The notes under the pieces: model-generated
Seen by the model: only the letters and a program-made list of their open reading frames with translations
Databases searched by the model: none
What the model was told of the DNA's origin: nothing
Source of the DNA: Pelobacter seleniigenes DSM 18267
GTDB lineage: Bacteria > Desulfobacterota > Desulfuromonadia > Desulfuromonadales > Geopsychrobacteraceae
Length of the DNA: 64,000 nt
NCBI RefSeq assembly: GCF_000711225.1
Contig: NZ_JOMG01000004.1
Span: 887,165 to 951,164 of the forward strand
Reading direction: 5' to 3'
Translations under genes and position numbers: made by a program
In this document: piece by piece, positions 18,201-24,870 of the stretch
How positions within the stretch are numbered: the first letter of the stretch is position 1
How the letters are laid out: each line of letters begins with the position of its first letter

Positions 18201-19234
18201 GCGAGCCCTACCGGGTCTTTGATCAGGAGCGCAAGATCGCCCGGCTGCCCGGGCCGCCGTTCCAGTTTCTGGATCGTATTGTCGCGATCGACGGCGAACC
18301 CTGGAAACTGGTGGAGGGAGTGGCGATCGTTGCTGAGTATGACGTGCCGCCGGATGCCTGGTATTTTGCCGCCGGCCGCCAGCCGGATATGCCTTTCAGT
18401 GTGCTGTTGGAAATCGGCCTGCAGCCCTGTGGTTGGCTGGCCGCTTACCTTGGCTCGGCGCTGACCAGCTCGGTGGACCTGTCGTTCCGAAATCTCGACG
18501 GCAACGCGGTCATGCATCGGCCGGTCACCGCGGCTTCCGGAACTCTGGAGATTGCTGTTAAGATCACTCGCATCGCCAGCAGTGGCGGGATGATCATCCA
18601 GGGGTATGATTTTCAGGTCAGTGATCGTCAGGGGCCGGTCTATAGCGGAGACACTCTGTTCGGATTCTTCTCTAAGGAGTCCCTGGCGCAGCAGGTCGGG
18701 GTGCGCGGTGCCGTGCTCTATCAGCCGGCCGAAGATGAGTTGGCAATGGCCCGCTCCTTTACCTACCCTGAAGATGCTCCTTTCCCGGCCAGTCAGCTGC
18801 GGATGATCGACCGGATCGAGCTGCTGATCGAGCAAGGCGGCCCCCATGGCCTGGGCTATGTGCGCGGTCAGAAAAAGGTGGACCCTGAAGAGTGGTTCTT
18901 TAAAGCGCATTTCTATCAGGACCCGGTCTGCCCCGGCTCCCTCGGCCTGGAATCGTTTCTGCAGTTGTTAAAAGCTTTTGCGGCCGCGCATTGGCAAGTG
19001 GGCCCGGAAAGCCGTTTTGAGACCGTCGCCTGTGGCATGAAGCACAGTTGGAACTATCGCGGACAGGTTATTCCGACCAACCGCCAGGTCACCGTGGAAG
19101 CGATGATCAAGGCGATTGACGAGGAGCAGCGGATCATGACCGCCGACGGCAGTTTGTCCGTCGATGGCAAGGTGATCTACCAGATGCACGATTTTTCCCT
19201 CAGGTTGTACCCGGCTGACGGGGAATTGAGTTGA
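12269..19234 (+). CDS. pfaC: PfaC-like synthase fused to a PfaB-like acyltransferase (KS-CLF-AT-DH-DH)
   Basis: Encodes 2321 residues counted from TTG 12269, which overlaps the pfaA stop; an ATG at 12275 is equally plausible. The first ketosynthase is complete (Cys197 in DAACASSL, ECHATGT, SAKANIGH). A second, chain-length-factor-like KS at about 470-920 has SSEETSGLSAL where the active site should be, with Glu673 replacing Cys. An acyltransferase at about 1045-1390 carries FVFPGSGNHFAGM and Ser1139 in GYSLGES. A charged linker leads to two FabA-like double-hotdog dehydratases with His1831 (CHFVDDRVMPG) and His2214 (AHFYQDPVCPG). In Shewanella the AT is a separate PfaB. The fused order matches myxobacterial Pfa3, but no C-terminal acyl-glycerol-phosphate acyltransferase is present. 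Confidence 0.92.
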   Translation: MKMPLAQSVAIVGVGGEFPASPTLDRFWDNIVHNVNTASEPPAGRWLLSADEAYDARVGVPDRVYSRKACFLDPATDSAEIPGLGIDAGFLARLDPMFRLLLRVGQQTLADVRGKKPRPAQSGIIIGNLALPSEKSSALARAFLGQTFVEQLSAERQLSLPEHQLEPLNHYVAGLPASLLARAIGFQRTCFTVDAACASSLYAIKLAVDELLSGRADAMLAGGLSRPDSLYTQMGFSQLRALSPSGTCSPFDRNGNGLVVGEGCGLVLLKRTQDAVRDGDRIYAVIRGIGLSNDLGGNLLAPAAEGQLRAMRDAYKQAGWTPDVVDLIECHATGTPVGDAVEFSSLSQLWQDSSWRPGQCVIGSAKANIGHLLTAAGSAALLKTLVAMKSEILPPTVNFAEPAAGIDLDSSPFRILKRSEHWERRAGQPRRAAVSAFGFGGINAHLLIEEWRPAAGKRNPVRIHPSSKKKQQPVAIVGMATHFGDLDSLDKFARQLFQDATPRSPEAVTNWWGAETSRWLRQTLPDSVAAQGYPLTEVSAVAGEFRIPPLELAEMLPRQLAMLKVAAAALADADLTAADLLFAGVFIGCGLDLNATNFSFRWALEKYAPRWAQELGLELDEQQMGEWIAQLRTAAGPALSANRTMGALGSTVASRVAKEFRIGGPSFTLSSEETSGLSALQAGIHALQEGSITRAIVGAVDFAADLRAVLSRQLGGTLAEDTLIGEGAAALVLKRLADAKQDGDRIYAVISGIDSVIAGSPEQQGRDDDSWLGSLQGACAHAGIKPCQLDAVISGSSGPAAFLNRDVAGLNKLLADRDDNRPWSLSAVVDYIGDSGGAGGLAAVVQAALCLHRRLLSGTATGAAVQAAASGNCWTPQAPQYWLHNRVRGPRRMLVSDLGFDHSALHAVLEEYQGPEQERAELSDGLTLPAAEALFVIEGDSPAQLLDGLAQLQDLVRALTGKPLAVMARRWFEAHPPQPQLPLCISLVSAAEQELNELISYAEQALRSNPEQSLGRQSGHGDGNGTLLPPALRERIFYSADPLTRQGKVAFVFPGSGNHFAGMGRELSLFRPDIYATQEQSSQLLADQYQPWRFWNQELQSQLHEDHNALVISHVALCTALHDLLRNFNIHPQMISGYSLGESSGLFSSGAWRERDGMLKRLKTSALFTDELAGACQAARRVWNLPAHEPVDWSLGIVNVPADKVRSLLQGRDRVYLLIVNTYRECVIGGQRTEVERLVRDLGCHFIPLQGVTTVHCEVTKAVAEAYRRLHLFEVTPPPGIDYYSCALGKKYPLTSANAADVILAQALDTIDYPRVIEQLYADGARLFLEVGPGNSCSRMINSILAERPHLSRSLCAPGVAEATQLLRLLAHCLAERVPVDFAQLYPVTKTQPENIAARDNRKIAIRSGGEAFSPQLPDVKYVKKTVTNESVIDKMDEEIIRPIKSPQAAPEAAPEAGMGGGVAATMTRLLQSGAAAHEAYLNFAKSMEQALSSNIRQQLGLLQQFEASGQSLPEDLFPAAPLSADDKQPSAAAPSPPQPESVPVAFDRAMCLEFAIGSVGKMLGPDFAAVDQFPTRVRLPDEPLMLVDRILSVEGEPKSMTQGRVVTEHDVTPERWYLDGLRIPTCVAVEAGQADLFLSGYLGIDFITKGEAVYRLLDAEVTFHRGLPQPGDTIRYDIKIHNFFRQDQTYLFRFSFEGTVNGQPLLSMAKGCAGFFSAAELAAGRGIVHTKLDLLPQPGKLPADWQEPVSLTVESYDENQIDALYRGDLVACFGPQFANLPLQRPYTLPGGKLKLVDRVTRLDPRGGRYGIGQISAEMDIHPEDWFLTCHFVDDRVMPGTLMYECCLHTLRIYLLRMGWIGEEGETWCEPVPGVTSGLKCRGQVIESTKTVTYRVNIKELGYGPEPYAIVDALMYADGHPIVEIPDMSVRLSGLNRAKIEALWSGHQPTRAADKRQVLFDTERITAFAIGNPSFAFGEPYRVFDQERKIARLPGPPFQFLDRIVAIDGEPWKLVEGVAIVAEYDVPPDAWYFAAGRQPDMPFSVLLEIGLQPCGWLAAYLGSALTSSVDLSFRNLDGNAVMHRPVTAASGTLEIAVKITRIASSGGMIIQGYDFQVSDRQGPVYSGDTLFGFFSKESLAQQVGVRGAVLYQPAEDELAMARSFTYPEDAPFPASQLRMIDRIELLIEQGGPHGLGYVRGQKKVDPEEWFFKAHFYQDPVCPGSLGLESFLQLLKAFAAAHWQVGPESRFETVACGMKHSWNYRGQVIPTNRQVTVEAMIKAIDEEQRIMTADGSLSVDGKVIYQMHDFSLRLYPADGELS

Positions 19235-19314
19235 GAGACTTCACCTCCGCCTGATTTCATGTTACAAGAGCTTTCCGTAATCAGATCAACCTTTTGCCCT
19301 GAAGCATTGTATAG

Positions 19315-20358
19315 ATGAAATATTCAAGAGTATTTATCGAATCGGTCGGTTATGAGCTGGCCCCGATCGTCATGTCGTCGGCCGAACTGGAACAGCGACT
19401 TGCCCCTGTGTACGAGAAATTGCATATCGGTTCGGGGCAGCTGGAAGCGCTGACCGGAATCCGCGAACGGCGCTGGTGGAAACCGAACACCCCGGTCTCC
19501 CACGGTGCGATCGCCGCAGCCAAAAAATGCCTCCAGGAACGGAACGTCGCGCCCCAGGATATCGGTGCAGTCGTCTATGCCGGGGTCTGCCGGGAGTATT
19601 TCGAACCGGCCACGGCCTGCCAGGTTGCTGCTGCGTTGGGTGTGCAGGGGGATGCTGCGGTTTATGATATTTCCAATGCCTGCCTCGGCGTGCTCAACGG
19701 CGTTCTTGATATTGCCAACCGCATCGAACTGGGTCAGATTCGCTGCGGCCTGGTCGTAGCCTGTGAAAGTTCACGGGAAATCAACGAGATCATGATCCAG
19801 CAGATGCTTGACAATCCGACCATGGAATTGTTTACCACGTCGCTGGCCACCTTGACCGGTGGTTCCGGCGCCGCCGCTGTACTGCTGACCGACGGTTCTT
19901 TTGCTCCGTCGCGGCGTCCCCGGCTGCTGGGCGGCGTGAATATCGCCGAACCACAGTTCAACGAGCTGTGCCGCTGGGGGATCCGCAAGGAAGCGGACGG
20001 TTCCCATTCCCCGTTTATGCGCACTGACGCGGTTTCCGTCATGAAGCATGGCGTGGAATTGGGCAAGCGCACCTGGGAAGTTTTCTCCCGGGAGCTGGGG
20101 CTCAGCCCGGAGCGTATCGACCGGGTCATTTGCCATCAGGTCGGCGAGGCCCATCAGAAGCTGATCCTGCAGACCCTGGGGATTGCCCCTGACAAGGATT
20201 TTCCCACCTTTGAATTTCTCGGTAATATGGGGACCGTGTCTTTGCCGATTACTGCCGCGATCGCTAAAGAGCGGGATATGATCCGCCCCGGCAACCTGGT
20301 CGGTTTCCTGGGGATCGGTAGCGGTCTGAACTGCCTGATGATGGCCATCCAATGGTAG
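19315..20358 (+). CDS. oleA: OleA-like head-to-head acyl condensing enzyme (thiolase superfamily)
   Basis: Encodes 347 residues of the FabH/OleA branch. OleA performs non-decarboxylative Claisen condensation of two fatty acyl thioesters to a 2-alkyl-3-ketoacid. Visible are the nucleophile Cys123 in SNACLGVLNG, the His in VICHQVGEAHQK and the Asn in FLGNMGTVS. A glutamate just before PATAC matches the OleA-specific base that separates it from FabH. The gene starts 80 bases after pfaC and begins a chain of overlapping genes (oleA/oleB overlap 7 bases). Beside a PUFA synthase, the likely substrates are polyunsaturated acyl chains (inference). Confidence 0.92.
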   Translation: MKYSRVFIESVGYELAPIVMSSAELEQRLAPVYEKLHIGSGQLEALTGIRERRWWKPNTPVSHGAIAAAKKCLQERNVAPQDIGAVVYAGVCREYFEPATACQVAAALGVQGDAAVYDISNACLGVLNGVLDIANRIELGQIRCGLVVACESSREINEIMIQQMLDNPTMELFTTSLATLTGGSGAAAVLLTDGSFAPSRRPRLLGGVNIAEPQFNELCRWGIRKEADGSHSPFMRTDAVSVMKHGVELGKRTWEVFSRELGLSPERIDRVICHQVGEAHQKLILQTLGIAPDKDFPTFEFLGNMGTVSLPITAAIAKERDMIRPGNLVGFLGIGSGLNCLMMAIQW

Positions 20359-21272
20359 TGGATTCGCAACTGCAGCAGGCCGGATATCCGTTTACCAGTC
20401 ATTTTCTGGATCTGAACGGACTGCAATACCATTATCTTGACGAAGGGCAGGGGGAGGCGGTGGTCATGCTCCACGGCAACCCGTCCTGGTCCTTCTATTA
20501 CCGGAACCTGGTTCGCGAGCTGCGGTCGACCCACCGGGTGATTGTGCCCGATCATATTGGTTGCGGCCTGTCGGATAAACCCGCCGACTCCCAGTATTCC
20601 TATCGGCTCGAACAGCGGGTTGCGGATCTTGATGCGCTGCTTAACAGCCTTGACCTGCCCGCCAAACTGACCCTGGTTGTCCACGACTGGGGCGGGATGA
20701 TCGGCATGGCCTGGGCGGCCGCAAACCCGGAGCGGATCGCCCGACTGGTGATCTTCAATACCGCCGCGTTCCCGTTGCCGGAAGGCAAGAAGTTCCCCCT
20801 GGCGTTGAAGATCTGCCGGGACACTCAATTTGGGGCTTTTCTGGTACAGGGACTGAATATCTTCGCCCGCGGGGCGGCCTGGGTCGGTTGTAAGCGCCGG
20901 CGCATGTCGGCTGAATTGCGCAAAGCTTATTGCAGCCCTTATGACAGCTGGCACAACCGCGTGGCGACCCTGCGCTTTGTGCAGGATATCCCCTTAGCTG
21001 CGGACGATCCCGGTTTCGACCTGATCCACCGGGTCGGGCAGGCCTTGCCGCAGTTCGCCCAGGTGCCGACCTGTATCTGCTGGGGTGAGAAAGATTTTGT
21101 GTTTGACCGGTATTTTCTTGAAAAATGGCAGGAATACCTGCCCCAGGCCGAGGTTCATTCCTTTGCCGATTGCGGTCATTACATTCTCGAAGATGCCGCG
21201 GACGAGATTCTGCCCCTGGTCAAACAATTCTTATTGGCCAATCCCGTCGCAACTGCTGCCAAGTCATCATGA
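20352..21272 (+). CDS. oleB: OleB-like beta-lactone decarboxylase (alpha/beta hydrolase)
   Basis: Encodes 306 residues with an alpha/beta-hydrolase fold close to haloalkane dehalogenases. The oxyanion motif LHGNPSWSFYYRN, nucleophile Asp112 in VVHDWGGMIGMAWA, acid region KDFVFDRYF and catalytic His276 in DCGHYILEDA are all present. In studied Ole systems OleB removes CO2 from the cis-beta-lactone formed by OleC to give the cis-olefin. The aspartate nucleophile rather than serine supports OleB or dehalogenase over an esterase, and the ole context decides for OleB. It overlaps oleA by 7 bases and oleC by 4, implying translational coupling. Confidence 0.9.
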   Translation: MVVDSQLQQAGYPFTSHFLDLNGLQYHYLDEGQGEAVVMLHGNPSWSFYYRNLVRELRSTHRVIVPDHIGCGLSDKPADSQYSYRLEQRVADLDALLNSLDLPAKLTLVVHDWGGMIGMAWAAANPERIARLVIFNTAAFPLPEGKKFPLALKICRDTQFGAFLVQGLNIFARGAAWVGCKRRRMSAELRKAYCSPYDSWHNRVATLRFVQDIPLAADDPGFDLIHRVGQALPQFAQVPTCICWGEKDFVFDRYFLEKWQEYLPQAEVHSFADCGHYILEDAADEILPLVKQFLLANPVATAAKSS

Positions 21273-22930
21273 ATGCGGACAGTGACTATAATATAGCGTC
21301 TTATCTACCGCGCATGGCCGCGCTCCAACCGGAGATTCCGGCGGTTCATTTTCCCCTTGGCAAGCAGGCTGGCAGGGAAGCCGATTATCTGACCCTGAGC
21401 TACCGGGAGCTGAATGAGCGAAGTGACCGGATTGCAGTGGGACTTGAGCGTATCGGCATCCGGCGCGGGTTGAGGACCGTGCTCATGGTCAAGCCGAGCC
21501 CGGATTTTTTCGCCCTGACCTTTGCCCTGTTCAAAGTCGGCGCCGTACCGGTGCTCATCGATCCGGGGATGGGCCTGAAAAACCTGAAAACCTGCCTGGA
21601 AGAGGCCGCCCCGGAAGCTTTTATCGGCATTCCGCAGGCCCAGGCAGCGCGGATTCTGCTTGGGTGGGGGAGAAAAAGCATCCGTATTCTGCTGACCGTC
21701 GGTTCCCGCTGGTTTTGGGGCGGCAGCACTTTGCAGCGCCTGCTTGAGCAAAGCTCGACCGATTCGCGCTATACGACCGTTGCCAGCGCGCGCGATGAAA
21801 CCGCCGCCATTCTCTTTACCAGCGGCAGCACCGGCGTCCCCAAAGGGGCCATTTACAGTCACGGCAACTTCCTGGCTCAGGTTGAGGCGTTGCGTCAGGT
21901 TTACCACATCGAACCGGGCGAAATCGATCTGCCCACCTTTCCGCTGTTTGCCCTGTTTGCTCCTGCTCTGGGGATGACTTCGGTGCTCCCGGCCATGGAT
22001 TTTACCAAACCCGGCAGCGTTAACCCGGACAATATCATCAGTGCGGTCCAGCGTTTTCAGGCCACCACCATGTTCGGTTCGCCGGCGCTGATCCGCCGGG
22101 TCGGTCGCTATGGCTGTCAACATGGGGTTAAGCTGCCCAGCCTGAAGCGGGTGATTTCCGCGGGAGCGCCGGTTCCGGCCGGTGTGCTCGCCGATTTTTC
22201 TCAGCTGCTCGGTGAAAACGTCGAAATATTCACGCCCTACGGAGCGACCGAAGCCCTACCGGTCTGTTCTATCGGCAGCCGGACCATCCTTGCTGAAACC
22301 GCTCAACTGACCGATCTCGGCAAAGGGGTTTGTGTCGGTTATCCGGTTCCCGGCATTGAGCTTAAAATCATTCGCATCAGCGATGAAGAACTGCCGGAAT
22401 GGTCCGCCGACCTGCCGCTCAAAACCGGGGAAATCGGTGAGATTGCGGTCAAGGGCGCACAGGTGACCCGGGAATATTTCCATCGCGAAGAATCGACCCG
22501 GTTGGCGAAAATCGCTGATCCGGCCGGTGGTTTTTATCATCGCATGGGGGATCTCGGGTACTGTGATGAACAGGGCCGGATCTGGTTTTGCGGACGCAAG
22601 GCTCATCGGGTTGAAACCGCCGGGGAAACCTTGTTTTCCATCCCCTGTGAAGCGATTTTCAATACCCATCCGGAGGTGTTACGCACCGCTTTGGTTGGTG
22701 TTGTTAATGGGCAGGATACGCTGCCGGTCATTTGTGTGGAGCTGGAACCGGGCCATTCCCAGCCTGAAGAAGCCATCCTTAAAGACCTTCAAAAGATCGC
22801 AAAAACAAATAGTTTGACGCAAAACATCAAGCAGTTTCTCATTCATCGCGAGTTCCCTGTCGATATCCGTCACAACGCCAAGATTTTCCGGGAAAAACTG
22901 GCGGTCTGGGCACAGGAGCAGCTCTCATGA
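21269..22930 (+). CDS. oleC: OleC-like AMP-dependent beta-lactone synthetase
   Basis: Encodes 553 residues of the ANL (acyl-CoA synthetase) superfamily. The start is the ATG of the ATGA overlap with oleB; a longer open frame upstream is only read-through of oleB in another frame. Motifs are the P-loop LFTSGSTGVPKG (about residues 184-195), YGATEALP, and the hinge/GD region MGDLGYCDEQGRIWFCGRK. OleC converts a 2-alkyl-3-hydroxyacid to a beta-lactone using ATP. In some bacteria (Xanthomonas is the known example class) oleB and oleC are fused; here they are separate but coupled. It overlaps oleD by 4 bases. Confidence 0.9.
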   Translation: MNADSDYNIASYLPRMAALQPEIPAVHFPLGKQAGREADYLTLSYRELNERSDRIAVGLERIGIRRGLRTVLMVKPSPDFFALTFALFKVGAVPVLIDPGMGLKNLKTCLEEAAPEAFIGIPQAQAARILLGWGRKSIRILLTVGSRWFWGGSTLQRLLEQSSTDSRYTTVASARDETAAILFTSGSTGVPKGAIYSHGNFLAQVEALRQVYHIEPGEIDLPTFPLFALFAPALGMTSVLPAMDFTKPGSVNPDNIISAVQRFQATTMFGSPALIRRVGRYGCQHGVKLPSLKRVISAGAPVPAGVLADFSQLLGENVEIFTPYGATEALPVCSIGSRTILAETAQLTDLGKGVCVGYPVPGIELKIIRISDEELPEWSADLPLKTGEIGEIAVKGAQVTREYFHREESTRLAKIADPAGGFYHRMGDLGYCDEQGRIWFCGRKAHRVETAGETLFSIPCEAIFNTHPEVLRTALVGVVNGQDTLPVICVELEPGHSQPEEAILKDLQKIAKTNSLTQNIKQFLIHREFPVDIRHNAKIFREKLAVWAQEQLS

Positions 22931-23925
22931 ACGTCCTGGTAACCGGCGGCGGCGGTTTTCTCGGCAAGGCGATCGTCCGGCTGCTGGTTGAGCAGGGGGC
23001 CAGCGTCACATCCCTGGCACGCAGTTATTCTCCTGATCTCGCTGCCCTCGGGGTGACCCAGCAGCAGGGGGATATCGCTGATCCCACAGCGGTCTCCGCG
23101 GCTGTGGCAGGGACTGAGCTGGTATTCCATGTTGCCGCCAAAGCCGGGGTCTGGGGCAGCTACGATGATTATTACCGGCCCAATGTGCTTGGAACGCAAA
23201 ACGTGATTGATGCCTGTCGCCGCCACGGGGTCGGACGTTTGGTCTATACCAGCTCTCCCAGTGTGGTGTTCAACGGTAAGGACATGGAAGGCTGTGATGA
23301 AACCGTGCCCTATCCGGATCATTACCTGTCCTGGTATCCGCAGACCAAGGCCGTTGCCGAGCGGCTGGTGCTGGCAGCCGATGGTCCTGGCTTGACAACC
23401 GTCGCGTTGCGCCCTCATCTGATCTGGGGCCCGGAAGATAATCAACTGGTGCCGCGGATTCTGGAGCGTGGCCGTAAAGGGCAGCTGCGCCGGATCGGAC
23501 GTCGTGATTGCCTGGTCGACACTGTCTATATCGATAACGCCGCTCAGGCCCATCTCGCTGCGGCGCAGGTGCTTGCACCCGGCTCGGCGGTTTCGGGCAA
23601 GGTCTATTTTATTGCCAATGGTGAGCCTGTACCGCTCTGGCAACTGGTCAATCAGATTCTCGCTGCTGGCGGGGTGACCCCGGTGACCGGAACCATTCCA
23701 TCCTCGTTCGCCTACGGGCTCGGCTGGCTGCTGGAACAGGTTTACCAGCTGTTTAAATTACCGGGCGAACCACGGCTGACCCGTTTTGTGGCAGAGGAAC
23801 TGTCCACCGCCCATTGGTTCGACCTGGCGGCGGCACGGCGCGATTTCGGCTATCGGCCGCAGGTGAGCATCAATGAAGGACTTGCGCGCCTGGCCGCTTG
23901 GCTGGATGGCCATGAACAGCCCTGA
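22927..23925 (+). CDS. oleD: OleD-like 2-alkyl-3-oxoalkanoate reductase (extended SDR)
   Basis: Encodes 332 residues with the N-terminal Rossmann motif TGGGGFLG, the serine of YTSSPSVVFNG and the catalytic pair Tyr137/Lys141 in YPQTK. This is the 3-beta-HSD-like extended short-chain dehydrogenase layout. OleD reduces the OleA product with NADPH before lactone closure by OleC. ALRPHLIWGPEDNQLVPR is typical of this branch. It is the fourth gene of an intact oleABCD set and runs into the PPTase gene with about 20 bases of overlap. Confidence 0.9.
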   Translation: MNVLVTGGGGFLGKAIVRLLVEQGASVTSLARSYSPDLAALGVTQQQGDIADPTAVSAAVAGTELVFHVAAKAGVWGSYDDYYRPNVLGTQNVIDACRRHGVGRLVYTSSPSVVFNGKDMEGCDETVPYPDHYLSWYPQTKAVAERLVLAADGPGLTTVALRPHLIWGPEDNQLVPRILERGRKGQLRRIGRRDCLVDTVYIDNAAQAHLAAAQVLAPGSAVSGKVYFIANGEPVPLWQLVNQILAAGGVTPVTGTIPSSFAYGLGWLLEQVYQLFKLPGEPRLTRFVAEELSTAHWFDLAAARRDFGYRPQVSINEGLARLAAWLDGHEQP

Positions 23926-24598
23926 ACGGTGCTGGCAGCAAGGGCCGGATAGACTGGCCATTGACGATGGGGTTCTTGATCTGTGGCGGTTTCCGCTGGC
24001 GGAAAGAGCTGTGGAGGATGTCCATCGGCAGCTGTTGAGTGCACAGGAACTTGACCGCGCAGGCAAATTGTTGGTCGAACAGAAGAGAACCGAATTCATC
24101 CTTTGCCGGGCCACGATCCGGCGTATCCTTTCCCGCTACCTTGCCTCAGCTCCCGAACAATTGGCTTTCACCACCCTTGAACATGGTAAGCCGGTGCTGG
24201 CAGCTGACGTGCATGATCGGCCACTGTCTTTCAACCTGAGTCATGCCGGTGGCTGGGGCCTCCTCGCCGTCACCTCGGGGGCTGCCGTCGGGGTTGATAT
24301 CGAGCTGATCGATGCACAGTTAAACTTCTTCGGTATTGCCAGCAGATTTTTTACCCGCCATGAGCAAAACGAGCTGGACTCATATCCCGCTGTCCGGCAA
24401 AGGCGTGGTTTTTATCGTCTCTGGACCCGTAAAGAAGCTTTGCTGAAGATGAGTGGAAGCGGTTTCTACGGGGTTGGCAAAGGGCCTGCTGAGCAGGCTG
24501 ATTATCTGCAGCATTTGGTCGTGGGCCCTGGTTATGTTGCTACCGTGGCTGTTGCCGCTGCCATCAGAACCTGGCACTGTTATCAGTTTGCTCCCTGA
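23906..24598 (+). CDS. Sfp-type 4'-phosphopantetheinyl transferase
   Basis: Encodes about 230 residues with the hallmark motifs LSFNLSHAGGWG, VGVDIELID (metal-binding Asp and Glu) and LWTRKEALLKMSG, so it belongs to the Sfp/EntD family. It transfers phosphopantetheine from CoA to carrier-protein serines. Being last in the cluster and overlapping oleD, it very likely activates the four PfaA carrier domains, the role PfaE plays in marine PUFA loci (inference). Two in-frame ATGs (23906 and 23912) are possible and both lie inside oleD; a longer start at 23873 is less likely. Confidence 0.88.
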   Translation: MAMNSPERCWQQGPDRLAIDDGVLDLWRFPLAERAVEDVHRQLLSAQELDRAGKLLVEQKRTEFILCRATIRRILSRYLASAPEQLAFTTLEHGKPVLAADVHDRPLSFNLSHAGGWGLLAVTSGAAVGVDIELIDAQLNFFGIASRFFTRHEQNELDSYPAVRQRRGFYRLWTRKEALLKMSGSGFYGVGKGPAEQADYLQHLVVGPGYVATVAVAAAIRTWHCYQFAP

Positions 24599-24870
24599 GT
24601 TGCCGCAAGCACCTGCCATCTGCGGTCACAACCATCGTCTGACCCGTCGTTTAAAGATCTATTCTAATCTTCGTCGCACCTGCACGGGTATTTTCGACCT
24701 CTGTCCAATATTTATTTTTTTGCCGGAGGAGCCGGTCTTTCCGCTCTGGCTGTGGTTTTGCTGCGCTTAGGGCATGGTTTTCAGTTAATCTTGTTATACT
24801 TGAACCATTCACTTTTGTGGGGGAGCGTAAAAAAATCGCAGCTGGTGACCGATAAGGGGGTATGTTCGCT

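Noticed and set aside
17609..18910. 433-residue minus-strand frame inside pfaC
   Set aside because: It lies wholly opposite two clear dehydratase domains and shows no motif. Long antisense frames are expected in GC-rich genes.
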